DNA from: 2-02-FULL-45-10 sp046590235
Lineage (GTDB): Bacteria; Patescibacteriota; Patescibacteriia; Magasanikbacterales; GWA2-37-8
Direction of reading: 5' to 3'
NCBI GenBank assembly: GCA_046590235.1
Contig: JBKJTY010000032.1
Span: 1 to 64,000, forward strand
DNA length: 64,000 nucleotides
This document shows, piece after piece, positions 1-7,745 of this stretch; position 1 is the stretch's first letter; the number at the start of each line of letters is the position of its first letter. Under the pieces are notes generated by a model. It made no database searches. It saw only the letters and a program-made list of their open reading frames with translations, and had not been told where the DNA came from. Position numbers and translations under genes: made by a program.

Positions 1-26
1 GCTTATGTAAGCCATAAAAATGAAAC

Positions 27-50
27 AGCGGGCCACCTAAGTGACCCGCT
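27..50 (-). terminator. Hairpin terminator of the 64-354 cassette
   Basis: Inverted repeat AGCGGGYCAC/GTGRCCCGCT just past the stop codon of the 96-aa orphan. On the minus strand it is followed by a T-rich tract (positions 12-26), as expected for an intrinsic terminator. Confidence 0.75.
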
Positions 51-63
51 TTGTGCGAAAGAG

Positions 64-354
64 CTATTGTTTGACCCCCTTTATGTCGACTATCTTGAGA
101 AACTGTCGAGCGATGTCCTTGTCGCGTTTCAAGATGCCAGGATCGGCCTGTACCGCGGCGAGAACTTTTTCGTCAGACGTCTTTTTCACTGGCCGCGCCC
201 TAACAACGTGCTTGCCGCACTTTGATGGGTGCTGGCTGAAAAAGTAAAATTCCTCGTCAGTAATTTCTGCAGCCGGAATCCCCTCATCGAGCAAAATGTC
301 TCGAACCCGCTCGTACTCAGCGCAGTCATCCAGACCATTTTTTCGTCTCGACAT
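64..354 (-). CDS. Orphan cassette protein, 96 aa
   Basis: A small, charged, soluble protein of unknown function; I recognise no family. It has no signal peptide or membrane segment. The C-terminal part is lysine-rich and looks helical. The start is fixed by a strong Shine-Dalgarno (AGGAGG) about 6 bases upstream of the ATG. A promoter TTGACA-17 bp-TAACCT lies at 373-401, and a hairpin terminator follows the stop, so the gene looks monocistronic. The reading direction is supported by these signals; the overlapping plus-strand frames have none of them. Confidence 0.65.
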   Translation of the reverse strand: MSRRKNGLDDCAEYERVRDILLDEGIPAAEITDEEFYFFSQHPSKCGKHVVRARPVKKTSDEKVLAAVQADPGILKRDKDIARQFLKIVDIKGVKQ

Positions 355-372
355 GGAAGCCTCCTGAAGAAC

Positions 373-401
373 AGGTTACGACGCCACACCTCTCTTGTCA
401 A
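373..401 (-). promoter_or_regulatory. Sigma-70 promoter of the 64-354 cassette
   Basis: On the minus strand TTGACA (396-401) and TAACCT (373-378) are separated by 17 bases, about 20 bases upstream of the start codon. Confidence 0.6.
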
Positions 402-415
402 GCATGAAACACCAC

Positions 416-452
416 TAAAAAAGAAGCGCGCGCACCGATGAAGGTGCGCGCC
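416..452 (-). terminator. Hairpin terminator of the 522-1109 cassette
   Basis: Perfect arms GCGCGCACC/GGTGCGCGC (428-436 and 443-451). The next minus-strand bases are T-rich (416-425), giving a classic intrinsic terminator. Confidence 0.8.
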
Positions 453-521
453 TGTTGTGTGACGTAGCGAAGGGATCAGGTGCCGAAGACGGTGAGGTCT
501 AAGACACCTAGTGTTCCAACA

Positions 522-1109
522 TTACTTGCTGACGACGAGATACCGGGACGAGGCCTTCAACACGGTGCGGGGGTCGTCATGCTCCTCCACGTGCAGGCGA
601 CGGCGTTCCCCATCCTTGTTAGGAGGCGGCATAGTATGGAGGGACGGCATAGTACGATTCTTCCTCCTATACCGGTCGATCACCCAGCCGGAGCAGGGGG
701 CGATGATCGAGAACTCACGCTGCTTGTCGGGGTACTTGGCCCCGAAGGCGAGCAGGTGCTCGATCTTCGCCGGCATGAGGCCGAATGACTCAATGAGTTC
801 GTCCACCTCCTCGATGCTCACGGGGCGGTTGATGCACATCAGACGGAGTTTCGCCTCGACAGTGCCCGAACCCTCGATCTTAAAGCTCTCGAAGTTCTCC
901 GGGGTGATTCCTGTCTTCATGTCGTACTTACCCTCCTCGACCATCTCGTCGAGCGACAGCTTGTAGTCGATGCTGACCGGAAAGACGTCATCCTCGAAAA
1001 AGAGCTTGTTGGGATTTCCGAGGAACAGCTGGAAGTTGTCGGCGGTGATCTTCTTCTCCTCGACGAGGCGGAAAAAGTGCTGCAACTGAGCAAACGTCGG
1101 TTTGATCAT
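522..1109 (-). CDS. Orphan cassette protein, 195 aa
   Basis: A soluble protein of unknown function. Its opening residues (IKPTFAQLQHFF) resemble a short orphan family I associate with CPR genomes, but that is from memory only. It is acidic in the middle and basic at the C-terminus, with no membrane segment. AAAGGA lies 8 bases before the ATG. A near-perfect promoter lies at 1228-1256, giving a 5' leader of roughly 110 bases, and a strong terminator follows. Its G+C is visibly above that of the ribosomal genes nearby. Confidence 0.7.
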   Translation of the reverse strand: MIKPTFAQLQHFFRLVEEKKITADNFQLFLGNPNKLFFEDDVFPVSIDYKLSLDEMVEEGKYDMKTGITPENFESFKIEGSGTVEAKLRLMCINRPVSIEEVDELIESFGLMPAKIEHLLAFGAKYPDKQREFSIIAPCSGWVIDRYRRKNRTMPSLHTMPPPNKDGERRRLHVEEHDDPRTVLKASSRYLVVSK

Positions 1110-1227
1110 GAGCGTTCCTTTGACACACGGGTAGTCAGCGAGAGTCTCGGCAGAATGCCTACTGCGCTCGATGATACACCTTTGTGGGTCTGCTGATGGC
1201 AGGAGGATTCCCGCTAATCAACGTGCA

Positions 1228-1256
1228 AGTATACCACAAAATAGCCCTTTTGTCAA
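1228..1256 (-). promoter_or_regulatory. Consensus sigma-70 promoter of the 522-1109 cassette
   Basis: Minus-strand TTGACA (1251-1256), 17-base spacer, TATACT (1228-1233), with an extended -10 TG. The expected leader of about 110 bases to the ATG contains no evident gene. Confidence 0.75.
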
Positions 1257-1329
1257 TGCTTTTATGTCAAAAATGGCTAATTTAGCCATTAAATCTCAGA
1301 CTCACCTTATAAATCCCTCCCGAGGAGGC

Positions 1330-1475
1330 CGGGGGTTCGGGGGTTGCTCACTGTCTGAGCCGGGGCGAGTTTGAGCAACCCCCGAAACTTTCTTTGGTTA
1401 CTTTCCTTTCGTTAGAAAGAAAGTGACAAGCGTGCTACGCAGTAGTAAAAATAATAGAACGATAGTGAAGTAAAA
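1330..1475 (+). repeat. Composite intergenic repeat, copy A
   Basis: A stem (TTCGGGGGTTGCTCA with TGAGCAACCCCCGAA) encloses a loop containing GAGCCGGGGCGAG. A conserved tail follows (GAAACTTTCTTTGGTTAC, a second small hairpin GAAAGAAAGTGAC, and ACGATAGTGAAG). The same element lies in inverse orientation at about 33909-34060. It is noncoding and sits between a cassette promoter and the secY terminator. Confidence 0.75.
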
Positions 1476-1503
1476 AACCTTTTATTATAATTTTTATAAG
1501 GAG

Positions 1504-1531
1504 CTGGATTCCCGCCTGCGCGGGAATGACA
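1504..1531. repeat. ATTCCC-N8-GGGAAT palindrome (dRS3-like), copy 1
   Basis: The palindrome ATTCCCGCCTGCGCGGGAAT lies in the wider context CTGGATTCCC...GGGAATGACA. The ATTCCC-N8-GGGAAT format matches the Neisseria dRS3 repeat as I know it. Other copies are at about 33806-33856 and 62676-62708. A degenerate half (GCCGGAATGACA) follows at about 1541-1554. Confidence 0.8.
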
Positions 1532-1568
1532 AAGCGGCGCCAGCCGGAATGACACATGTTTGTAAAGA

Positions 1569-1597
1569 CAAAAAAAGAGCACCTTTTTAGGGTGCCC
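1569..1597 (-). terminator. Terminator of the S10-spc operon after secY
   Basis: Hairpin GGGCACC/GGTGCTC followed on the minus strand by TTTTTTT. It lies 14 bases past the secY stop, so the operon ends here without adk, map or infA. Confidence 0.85.
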
Positions 1598-1610
1598 TTT
1601 TCTAAAGGTT

Positions 1611-2879
1611 TTAAATAGAATCGTACTGATGCATCGTCAACTGCGCCTCAATCTGCTTCGCAGTCTCAATCGCAACCGCTACCACGATGAGCATACTCGT
1701 ACCACCAATCGTCAAAGACTGTGTACCCGCAAGTGCTTGCGCCAAAAGTGGCAAGATCGCGATAAGGCCCAAGAAGAGCGCACCGATAAGGTTCAAGCGA
1801 TTCATGGTCTTACTGAGATAGCTCTCAGTTTCTTTACCCGGGCGAATACCTGGGATAAAGCCACCTTGCTTCTGGAGGTTTTCAGCAATCTTTTGTGGGT
1901 GGAAAACAACTGAAGTATAGAAGAATGTGAAACCAACAACCAATAAGAAATACAAAGTGTTGTAGAATCCTTGGTTTGCAAACAATCGAGTAACACCATT
2001 TGCAGTATCACGGAGCCATGAAGCGTCAGCGTGAAGGAAGAATTGCGCTACGAGTGTTGGGAACAACATCAAGGACACGGCAAAAATGATTGGAATAACA
2101 CCAGCCATGTTGACGCGGAATGGTAAGTGACTTGCACCACTACCCATAACACGAGCACCGCGAACTTGTTTAGCGTAATTCACTGGAATGTTGCGCTGAC
2201 CTTCATTGATGAAGACTACGCCGACAATCGTGAGAATAACTGCTACACCGAATAATACGTAAGTATAAAGCTGAGAAGGATCGTAGTTGAGCAATGCAGT
2301 CTGTAACGCAGTAGGCAATGCAGAAACGATACCAGCGAAGATGATAAGGGAAACACCGTTACCAACTTTTTTCTCAGAAATAAGTTCACCAAGCCACATC
2401 AAAAACATCGTGCCAGCGGAAACCGTGAACATGATAGTGACAACGCGGATTGGAGTTAAATCAACGAGGATATTCTGACTAGCGAGCAAGCGGATCATGC
2501 CGTAAGACTGGAGGAACGCGAGTGGGATAGTAAGCCAGCGAGTGTACATGTTTAATTTTTGCTGACCGGATTCCCCTTCTTTACTCATTTCTTCAAGTGA
2601 AGGCACAATCATGGCCAACAACTGGAAGATGATAGAAGAAGTGATATACGGACCAACACCAAGCATGGCGATAGACAAATTCTGGAGCGAGCCGCCGGAG
2701 AAAATGTTAAGCAAACCAAGCACTTGGTTACTATCTAAGAAATTACGCAAGTTAAGCGCGTTCACGCCTGGCACAGGAATGTGCGCAATGAGGCGAAAGG
2801 CAACCAACAAACCTAATACAAAGAGTAATTTATTGCGGATGTCTTTTGTATTCCAAACTTGAGCAATGTTATTCCACAT
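1611..2879 (-). CDS. secY: Preprotein translocase subunit SecY
   Basis: Channel-forming subunit of the SecYEG translocon in the cytoplasmic membrane. The 422 residues are slightly shorter than E. coli SecY, with about ten hydrophobic segments. The family's early sequence FRLIAHIPVPGVN is at about residues 29-41 and the plug region follows. The ATG (Met-Trp-Asn) has no Shine-Dalgarno. It is the last gene of the ribosomal operon, 50 bases after rplO, and a strong terminator follows. The adk-map-infA-rpmJ genes that often follow secY are absent here. Confidence 0.97.
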   Translation of the reverse strand: MWNNIAQVWNTKDIRNKLLFVLGLLVAFRLIAHIPVPGVNALNLRNFLDSNQVLGLLNIFSGGSLQNLSIAMLGVGPYITSSIIFQLLAMIVPSLEEMSKEGESGQQKLNMYTRWLTIPLAFLQSYGMIRLLASQNILVDLTPIRVVTIMFTVSAGTMFLMWLGELISEKKVGNGVSLIIFAGIVSALPTALQTALLNYDPSQLYTYVLFGVAVILTIVGVVFINEGQRNIPVNYAKQVRGARVMGSGASHLPFRVNMAGVIPIIFAVSLMLFPTLVAQFFLHADASWLRDTANGVTRLFANQGFYNTLYFLLVVGFTFFYTSVVFHPQKIAENLQKQGGFIPGIRPGKETESYLSKTMNRLNLIGALFLGLIAILPLLAQALAGTQSLTIGGTSMLIVVAVAIETAKQIEAQLTMHQYDSI

Positions 2880-2929
2880 AAAGCATTATCTAAATACTTT
2901 AAAGTCCCGTGAAGGACTTTAAAGGGGAA

Positions 2930-3367
2930 TTATTTGATGTCGCCACCTGCAGCTTTAATCTTTTCAGCAGCTGCTTTCGTAGTCAAAAGACCAGAAATGG
3001 TGAGTTTTTTTGCAATTTCGCCAGTGGAGAGAACTTTAGCGGCTTTCACTGTGACGCCTACCAAGTTCTTATCCTTGAGAGCTTGCAAATCGATGATTGC
3101 ACCAGCTTCAAAATGTTTTTCCAAATCACTCAAGTAGACTTCGCTAGCTTTAGTGTGGATACTTTTGAATCCACGAAGTTTTGGAGTGGATTGGAGTTGA
3201 GCTTTGAAAGCTTTGATCCAAAGACCACGGGAACCACCGGAACGTGCGGTTTGACCCTTACCACCGCGACCTGCGGAAGTACCACGACCGGAAGCGTTAC
3301 CGCGACCAATGCGTTTGGAAACTTTTTTCGCACCGCGCGCTGCTTTAATTGTGTGTATTTTTAACAT
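2930..3367 (-). CDS. rplO: Ribosomal protein uL15
   Basis: Large-subunit protein of 145 aa. The N-terminal Gly/Arg-rich extension typical of L15 is clear (GRGNASGRGTSAGRGG at about residues 22-37); in the ribosome it threads into 23S rRNA. The C-terminal half has the usual Ala/Lys-rich fold. It lies between rpsE and secY. The gene for uL30 (rpmD), normally between rpsE and rplO, is missing, and the 20-base gap leaves no room for it. Confidence 0.96.
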   Translation of the reverse strand: MLKIHTIKAARGAKKVSKRIGRGNASGRGTSAGRGGKGQTARSGGSRGLWIKAFKAQLQSTPKLRGFKSIHTKASEVYLSDLEKHFEAGAIIDLQALKDKNLVGVTVKAAKVLSTGEIAKKLTISGLLTTKAAAEKIKAAGGDIK

Positions 3368-3387
3368 ACGAAATGTATAGTGGTTAC

Positions 3388-3969
3388 TTAAGCCTTCTTA
3401 GCAACTACTGCTTTCTTAACAGGCTTTGCTTCAGTTGCATCTGGTTTTGTTTCAACCGCTGCAACTGGCTTTTGTTCGTGCTTAACCATGTTTACTGGTT
3501 GGCGTTTGAAATTCTTAAGAGCTTCAAAAGTAGCCTTCACGATAGTGATTTTGTTCTTAGTTGTACCCAAGATCTTGGAAGAAATGTTTGGGATACCAGC
3601 AAGTTCAAATACCACGCGAGCAGCACCACCAGCGATAATACCAGAACCCTTTGGAGCTGGTTTTAACAAGATGGTTGCAGCTTTAAATTTGTAAAAAACT
3701 GCGTGTGGAATGGTTTCTTTAGCCAATGGAACACGGATAATTGTTTTCTTAGCTTGGCGAACTGCCTTTTCAACACTGAGCTGCACGTCTTTACCTTTAG
3801 CAACACCATAAGCCACGCGGCCACGGCGGTCACCAAGAATAACAAGAGCGCGGAAACTCATGTGTTTACCACCTTGGGTAACACGAGTCACGCGAGCTAA
3901 ATCCAAAACGACTTGGTCGAATTCTGACTTTTCTTCGCGTTTATCTTTTCTAAAACCTTTATTCATCAT
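3388..3969 (-). CDS. rpsE: Ribosomal protein uS5
   Basis: Small-subunit protein involved in decoding accuracy and the mRNA entry channel. The S5 dsRNA-binding domain is at about residues 15-80 (VTQGGKHMSFRALV, GDRRGRVAYGVAKG), followed by the S5 C-terminal domain. The protein has 193 aa because of an Ala/Lys/Glu-rich tail after about residue 160, a low-complexity extension also seen on L23 and S19 here. Two Met codons open the frame. Upstream neighbour is rplR; downstream is rplO. Confidence 0.96.
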   Translation of the reverse strand: MMNKGFRKDKREEKSEFDQVVLDLARVTRVTQGGKHMSFRALVILGDRRGRVAYGVAKGKDVQLSVEKAVRQAKKTIIRVPLAKETIPHAVFYKFKAATILLKPAPKGSGIIAGGAARVVFELAGIPNISSKILGTTKNKITIVKATFEALKNFKRQPVNMVKHEQKPVAAVETKPDATEAKPVKKAVVAKKA

Positions 3970-3980
3970 AGTGAGTACAA

Positions 3981-4355
3981 TTAAAATTGCAAACCACCTT
4001 CGCGTGCACCTTCAGCAACAGCCTGTACGCGACCATGATAACGATAGCCACCACGATCAAAAACAGCAGCTGTGATGCCTTTTGCTTTTGCCTTTTCAGC
4101 TAAAGCTTTTCCGACAGCGTAGGCTTGCGCTACTTTGCCGGTTTTTCCTTCTACTTTTACTTCTTTCATGTCTGCACTGCTTACTGCAGCGAGTGTTTTA
4201 CCACTTGCGTCGTCAATAAGCTGAGCGGTCACGGTGCGAAGACTGCGGAATACGGACAAGCGTGGAGCCTGTGCGGAGCCAACAAGCGTAGCGCGGATGC
4301 GGCTGTGGCGAACTTGTCGCAAGTTGTTTTTAGTTACGGTAGCTAATCTTTTCAT
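3981..4355 (-). CDS. rplR: Ribosomal protein uL18
   Basis: 5S rRNA-binding large-subunit protein, 124 aa. It contains PRLSVFRSLRTVTAQLIDD (about residues 32-50) and the family's C-terminal FDRGGYRYHGRVQAVAEGAR. The order rplF-rplR-rpsE is standard. No Shine-Dalgarno precedes the ATG. Confidence 0.96.
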   Translation of the reverse strand: MKRLATVTKNNLRQVRHSRIRATLVGSAQAPRLSVFRSLRTVTAQLIDDASGKTLAAVSSADMKEVKVEGKTGKVAQAYAVGKALAEKAKAKGITAAVFDRGGYRYHGRVQAVAEGAREGGLQF

Positions 4356-4379
4356 AGTGTAAGTGTTTTAATGGTAGTA

Positions 4380-4925
4380 TTAAGCCGCCTTAGCTGCTGT
4401 CTTACCAGCCTTGCGAACGATCGTTTCTTCGACGTACTTAATGCCTTTACCTTTATATGGTTCTGGTTTGCGGACGCGGCGGATCGTTGCTGCCATTTCA
4501 CCCACGAGCTGTTTATCATTACCTTGAACAGTGATAATGTTTTTTTCTACAGAAAATGTAACACCGACTAATGGTTTTACTTCAACTGTGTGGGAAAAGC
4601 CAACTTCTAAAACGAGGTTAACACCTTTTACAGTAGCTTTAAAACCAACGCCGTTGATTTCGAGCTGACGCTTGAAACCGACAGACACACCTTCGATCAT
4701 GTTTTCAATGATGCTTGAGAAAGTACCCCACAAAGAGCGGTCGCGGACGTTTTCGCCGTTTACGACTTCAGTGGTAATTTCACCATCTTTAATAACAACC
4801 GTAACATGAGGATGGAGAGCTTGTTTGAGTTCACCTTTTGGACCTTTTACTACTAATACACCGGATTGTACTTCAGCAGTAACGCCAGCAGGTAATTTTC
4901 GAATTTTTTTACCAATACGAGACAT
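4380..4925 (-). CDS. rplF: Ribosomal protein uL6
   Basis: Large-subunit protein of 181 aa with two repeated L6 domains. The start MSRIGKKIRKLPAGV and the signature PEPYKGKGIKY (about residues 152-162) are diagnostic. It lies near the factor-binding site of the ribosome. Eleven bases separate it from rpsH. Confidence 0.97.
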   Translation of the reverse strand: MSRIGKKIRKLPAGVTAEVQSGVLVVKGPKGELKQALHPHVTVVIKDGEITTEVVNGENVRDRSLWGTFSSIIENMIEGVSVGFKRQLEINGVGFKATVKGVNLVLEVGFSHTVEVKPLVGVTFSVEKNIITVQGNDKQLVGEMAATIRRVRKPEPYKGKGIKYVEETIVRKAGKTAAKAA

Positions 4926-4936
4926 ATGAGTAGGAA

Positions 4937-5326
4937 TTAGTAAACTTCACAAAGAAGTTCACCGCCGACATTTGCTGCGCGAGCTTCCTTACCTGTCAAA
5001 ATACCTTGCGGGGTGGATAAAATTGCCATACCAAAGCCGTTCAAAACGGTTTCGATTTCGCTCTTTTTTACGTAGCGACGGTGGCCTGGTGTGGAGACGC
5101 GCTTCAACGATTGGATCGCTGGTTGCTTGTCTGTATACTTGAGGGTGAGTGCCAAGAAGGATGGTTTTCCTTTGGTCTCTTCCGCGTTTGCGATATAGCC
5201 TTCACGTACCAAAATCGTTGCAATCGCCATCTTCAATTTGGAAAATGGAATGGTCACTTCTTTTTTGTGAACCATGGAAGCGTTGCGGATTCGGGTAAGC
5301 ATGTCAGCAATTGGATCAGTCATCAT
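4937..5326 (-). CDS. rpsH: Ribosomal protein uS8
   Basis: 16S rRNA-binding assembly protein, 129 aa. It begins TDPIADMLTRIRNA and has the C-terminal signature STPQGILTGKEARAANVGGE. Two adjacent Met codons open the frame (5326 or 5323); either start is possible. In E. coli S8 represses the spc operon, but no comparable mRNA site was identified here. Confidence 0.97.
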   Translation of the reverse strand: MMTDPIADMLTRIRNASMVHKKEVTIPFSKLKMAIATILVREGYIANAEETKGKPSFLALTLKYTDKQPAIQSLKRVSTPGHRRYVKKSEIETVLNGFGMAILSTPQGILTGKEARAANVGGELLCEVY

Positions 5327-5349
5327 AATATAATAATTACAAATTAGGA

Positions 5350-5535
5350 TTACCAGCTGGATTTGCGAACACCAGGGATTTTACCGGCGTTAGCAAATTC
5401 ACGGAAACAAATACGGCAGACCTTGAATCGGCGCATAAAAGCACGCTTACGACCGCAGTTCCAGCATCGGTTAACAATACGTGTCGAAAACTTTGGTACT
5501 TTTTTTGATTTTGCGATTTGTGCCCAAGTAGCCAT
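5350..5535 (-). CDS. rpsN: Ribosomal protein uS14, zinc-binding type
   Basis: At 61 aa this is the short type Z form. Two Cys pairs (CWNC at about residues 24-27 and CRIC at about 40-43) form the zinc site, unlike the long zinc-free S14 of E. coli. It sits in the usual place between rplE and rpsH, two bases before the rplE stop. Confidence 0.96.
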   Translation of the reverse strand: MATWAQIAKSKKVPKFSTRIVNRCWNCGRKRAFMRRFKVCRICFREFANAGKIPGVRKSSW

Positions 5536-5536
5536 A

Positions 5537-6079
5537 TTATTGTTTTAAGAAAGGGAATCCCAAGTGAGTAAGTAATGCTTTACCGGAGTTCTTGTCTTTA
5601 GCATTAGTGTTGATGATAACTTGCAAACCATGGATCTTATCGACTTCTTCGATCTTTACTTCTGGGAAGGCGACATTTTCTTTAAAACCAATTGTGAAGT
5701 TACCCTGTCTGTCAAAAGCCTTATCGGAAATACCGTGGAAGTCGCGTACGCGAGGGAAAGTAACGCGGAGCAATTTTTCAAGGAATTCGTACATGCGTGG
5801 ACCGCGGAGGGTTACCATCACGCCGATTTCTTGGTTTTCACGGATTTTGAAGTTTGAAATAGCTTTCTTCGCTTTAGTGCGCATTGGTTTTTGACCAGTG
5901 ATTTTCGCGAAAGTCTTTTCAACGTTATCAATGTAATTTGTTTCTTTCACAAAGCGGCCGATACCAGCGTTAAGCACAATTTTTGTGACTTTTGGTACCT
6001 GCATGACACTCTGCAATCCCAACTCTTTCTTCAAAGCTGGAACAATTTCTTCTTTATAAGTTTGGTATAAGCTCTTCAT
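5537..6079 (-). CDS. rplE: Ribosomal protein uL5
   Basis: 5S rRNA-binding protein of the central protuberance. The open frame extends upstream to 6181 but overlaps rplX there. The family start is MKSLYQTYKEEIVPALKKEL at 6079, giving 180 aa, the usual length. Signatures include GQKPMRTKAKKAISNFKIR and VTLRGPRMYEFLEKLL. The chosen start lies 4 bases after the rplX stop. Confidence 0.96.
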   Translation of the reverse strand: MKSLYQTYKEEIVPALKKELGLQSVMQVPKVTKIVLNAGIGRFVKETNYIDNVEKTFAKITGQKPMRTKAKKAISNFKIRENQEIGVMVTLRGPRMYEFLEKLLRVTFPRVRDFHGISDKAFDRQGNFTIGFKENVAFPEVKIEEVDKIHGLQVIINTNAKDKNSGKALLTHLGFPFLKQ

Positions 6080-6083
6080 AGGA

Positions 6084-6392
6084 TTAGTCGATAAATTCAC
6101 CAGTAGCTGTCGCAACGCGGCGCTTCTTATCGCCATCCATCTTGTAGCCAACGCGAGTTGGTTTACCTGACTTTGGATCAATAAGCATTACCTTGGAAGA
6201 GTTGATAGGGCCAGCCAATTCGATTCTACTACCCTTCTCACCAGTCTTTTTAGCCTTGATGTGTTTCTTGATGATGTTAACACCTTCAACAACAATCTTG
6301 CCTTCACGTGGAAAGACCTGGATAACTTTGCCTTCTTTGCCGCTATCCTTACCGGTTAAAATTTTTACTTTGTCGTTAATTTTGATTTTCAT
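6084..6392 (-). CDS. rplX: Ribosomal protein uL24
   Basis: Assembly-initiator protein of the large subunit, 102 aa. The N-terminal KOW motif (VKILTGKDSGKEGKVIQVFP at about residues 9-28) is clear, and GYKMDGDKKRRVATATG near the C-terminus is typical. It lies between rplN and rplE. Confidence 0.96.
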   Translation of the reverse strand: MKIKINDKVKILTGKDSGKEGKVIQVFPREGKIVVEGVNIIKKHIKAKKTGEKGSRIELAGPINSSKVMLIDPKSGKPTRVGYKMDGDKKRRVATATGEFID

Positions 6393-6415
6393 AATATTTA
6401 TAGTAATAGCCCAGC

Positions 6416-6787
6416 TTACACAACTTCAGGGGCTAAAGAAATAATTTTTTGAAAACCTTTCGTGCGGAGTTCGCGAGCCACTGGTCCGAAAATACGGGAG
6501 CCTTTTGGTTCTTTGCTGTCGCGATCGATAATAACAGCTGCGTTTTCATCGAAACGAACGTAGGTACCGTCAGGACGGCGGGTTTCTTTACGAATGCGAA
6601 CGAGAACAGCATGTACAACGTCGCTCTTTTTTACGAGACCGCGAGGTTCTGCTTTCTTGACAACGCAAGTGATGACATCGCCAAGACGAGCATAACGCTT
6701 CTTGTAGCCATCAAGCACTCTGATACATTGTAATTGTTTGGCGCCCGTGTTGTCTGCGACAGCGAGCATTGAGCGATGTTGAATCAT
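6416..6787 (-). CDS. rplN: Ribosomal protein uL14
   Basis: Large-subunit protein at the subunit interface, 123 aa. It has MIQHRSMLAVADNTGAK at the N-terminus, then VVKKAEPRGLVKKSDVVHAV and the conserved end GPVARELRTKGFQKIISLAPEV. It is close to the universal length and in the standard operon position. Confidence 0.97.
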   Translation of the reverse strand: MIQHRSMLAVADNTGAKQLQCIRVLDGYKKRYARLGDVITCVVKKAEPRGLVKKSDVVHAVLVRIRKETRRPDGTYVRFDENAAVIIDRDSKEPKGSRIFGPVARELRTKGFQKIISLAPEVV

Positions 6788-6805
6788 AAAAAGGTTCTTA
6801 AAACA

Positions 6806-7096
6806 TTATTTGACCACAGCCTGGAGCATCCAGCGTTTGGTCTTCGAGAGTGGGCGGCATTCCACAAACTTAACGGTTTCGCCAACTTTCGCAGTATTTT
6901 TTTCATCGTGTACGTGGTACTTCTTACTGACACGAAACTTCTTCTGGTATTTTTCGTTCATTTTCATCGCGTCAACGCGTACAGTAATAGTTTTCTGCAT
7001 GCTTGTTGAAGTAACGGTACCGATAAAGGAGCGTTCGTTTTTAACGACAACTTCTTTTACTGGTTGTTCTTTTTTTGTAACTTTCTTTTTTTCCAT
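6806..7096 (-). CDS. rpsQ: Ribosomal protein uS17
   Basis: 16S rRNA-binding protein with an OB-fold, 96 aa. The core starts at about residue 22 (RSFIGTVTSTSMQKTITV) and includes FRVSKKYHVHDE. A Lys-rich N-terminal extension of about 20 residues makes it slightly longer than E. coli S17. It lies between rpmC and rplN. Confidence 0.95.
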   Translation of the reverse strand: MEKKKVTKKEQPVKEVVVKNERSFIGTVTSTSMQKTITVRVDAMKMNEKYQKKFRVSKKYHVHDEKNTAKVGETVKFVECRPLSKTKRWMLQAVVK

Positions 7097-7107
7097 AGTA
7101 ATAAGTA

Positions 7108-7296
7108 TTATTTCGCTCGGTTAGCTAAAAGCATTTTGATCTGAGCGATGGTTTTGCGCTTCAAGCCAAACTCATGGACTTGCTTGATCTGTTTTGTCTT
7201 CATTGCAAAGCGCAAGCCATGAAGTTCAGTTTCGAGCTTAGCGAGTTCTTCTTTTAATTCGTTCTCGCCTTTGTTTTGTAAATCAGCAAAGTTCAT
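7108..7296 (-). CDS. rpmC: Ribosomal protein uL29
   Basis: Small helical hairpin protein near the exit tunnel, 62 aa. It has the L29 pattern ELKEELAKLETELHGLRFAMK and the C-terminal IAQIKMLLANR. It lies between rplP and rpsQ with gaps of 11 bases on both sides. Confidence 0.95.
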   Translation of the reverse strand: MNFADLQNKGENELKEELAKLETELHGLRFAMKTKQIKQVHEFGLKRKTIAQIKMLLANRAK

Positions 7297-7307
7297 AGTA
7301 GTGAATG

Positions 7308-7724
7308 TTAGCGTAACTTTTCAATAAACTTAGTCTTGAGACCAAATTTATATCCGGCCATATCCATAGCTTCAACAGCTGATGCGCGTGGCACACCGAC
7401 CATTTCAAAGAGGACTGTACCTGGTTTCACGACTGCAACGTAATGATCCGGAGCACCCTTACCACCACCCATAGGAGTTTCGTTACCTTTTTTGGTAACT
7501 GGCTTATCTGGGAAGATACGGATCCAAATCTTACCACCACGGCGGACGTAACGAGTCAACACACGGCGAGCAGCTTCAATTTGACGGCTGGTTACCCAAC
7601 CATAACTCAAACTCTTTAAACCGCAATCACCGAAATCAATCGAGTTGGCGCGAGTAGCGACGCCCTTTTGGCGACGGCGACCCTTGTGCCATTTACGGTG
7701 TTGTACTTTTTTAGGTAATAACAT
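7308..7724 (-). CDS. rplP: Ribosomal protein uL16
   Basis: Large-subunit protein near the peptidyl-transferase centre and A site, 138 aa. Diagnostic stretches are MLLPKKVQHRKWHKGR at the start, GYVTSRQIEAAR-like WVTSRQIEAARR, and MGGGKGAPDHYVAVVKPG. It is of normal length and in the standard position after rpsC. Confidence 0.97.
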   Translation of the reverse strand: MLLPKKVQHRKWHKGRRRQKGVATRANSIDFGDCGLKSLSYGWVTSRQIEAARRVLTRYVRRGGKIWIRIFPDKPVTKKGNETPMGGGKGAPDHYVAVVKPGTVLFEMVGVPRASAVEAMDMAGYKFGLKTKFIEKLR

Positions 7725-7745
7725 ATAAGCAAATCCTTAGGTCGA

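Noticed and set aside
511..966. 151-codon plus-strand frame opposite the 522-1109 gene
   Set aside because: It has no start signals, low-complexity Ser/Arg-rich composition, and lies wholly opposite a gene with full expression signals.
1504..1531. Palindromes considered as CRISPR repeats
   Set aside because: Copies are isolated and tens of kilobases apart, with no spacer array and no cas genes.
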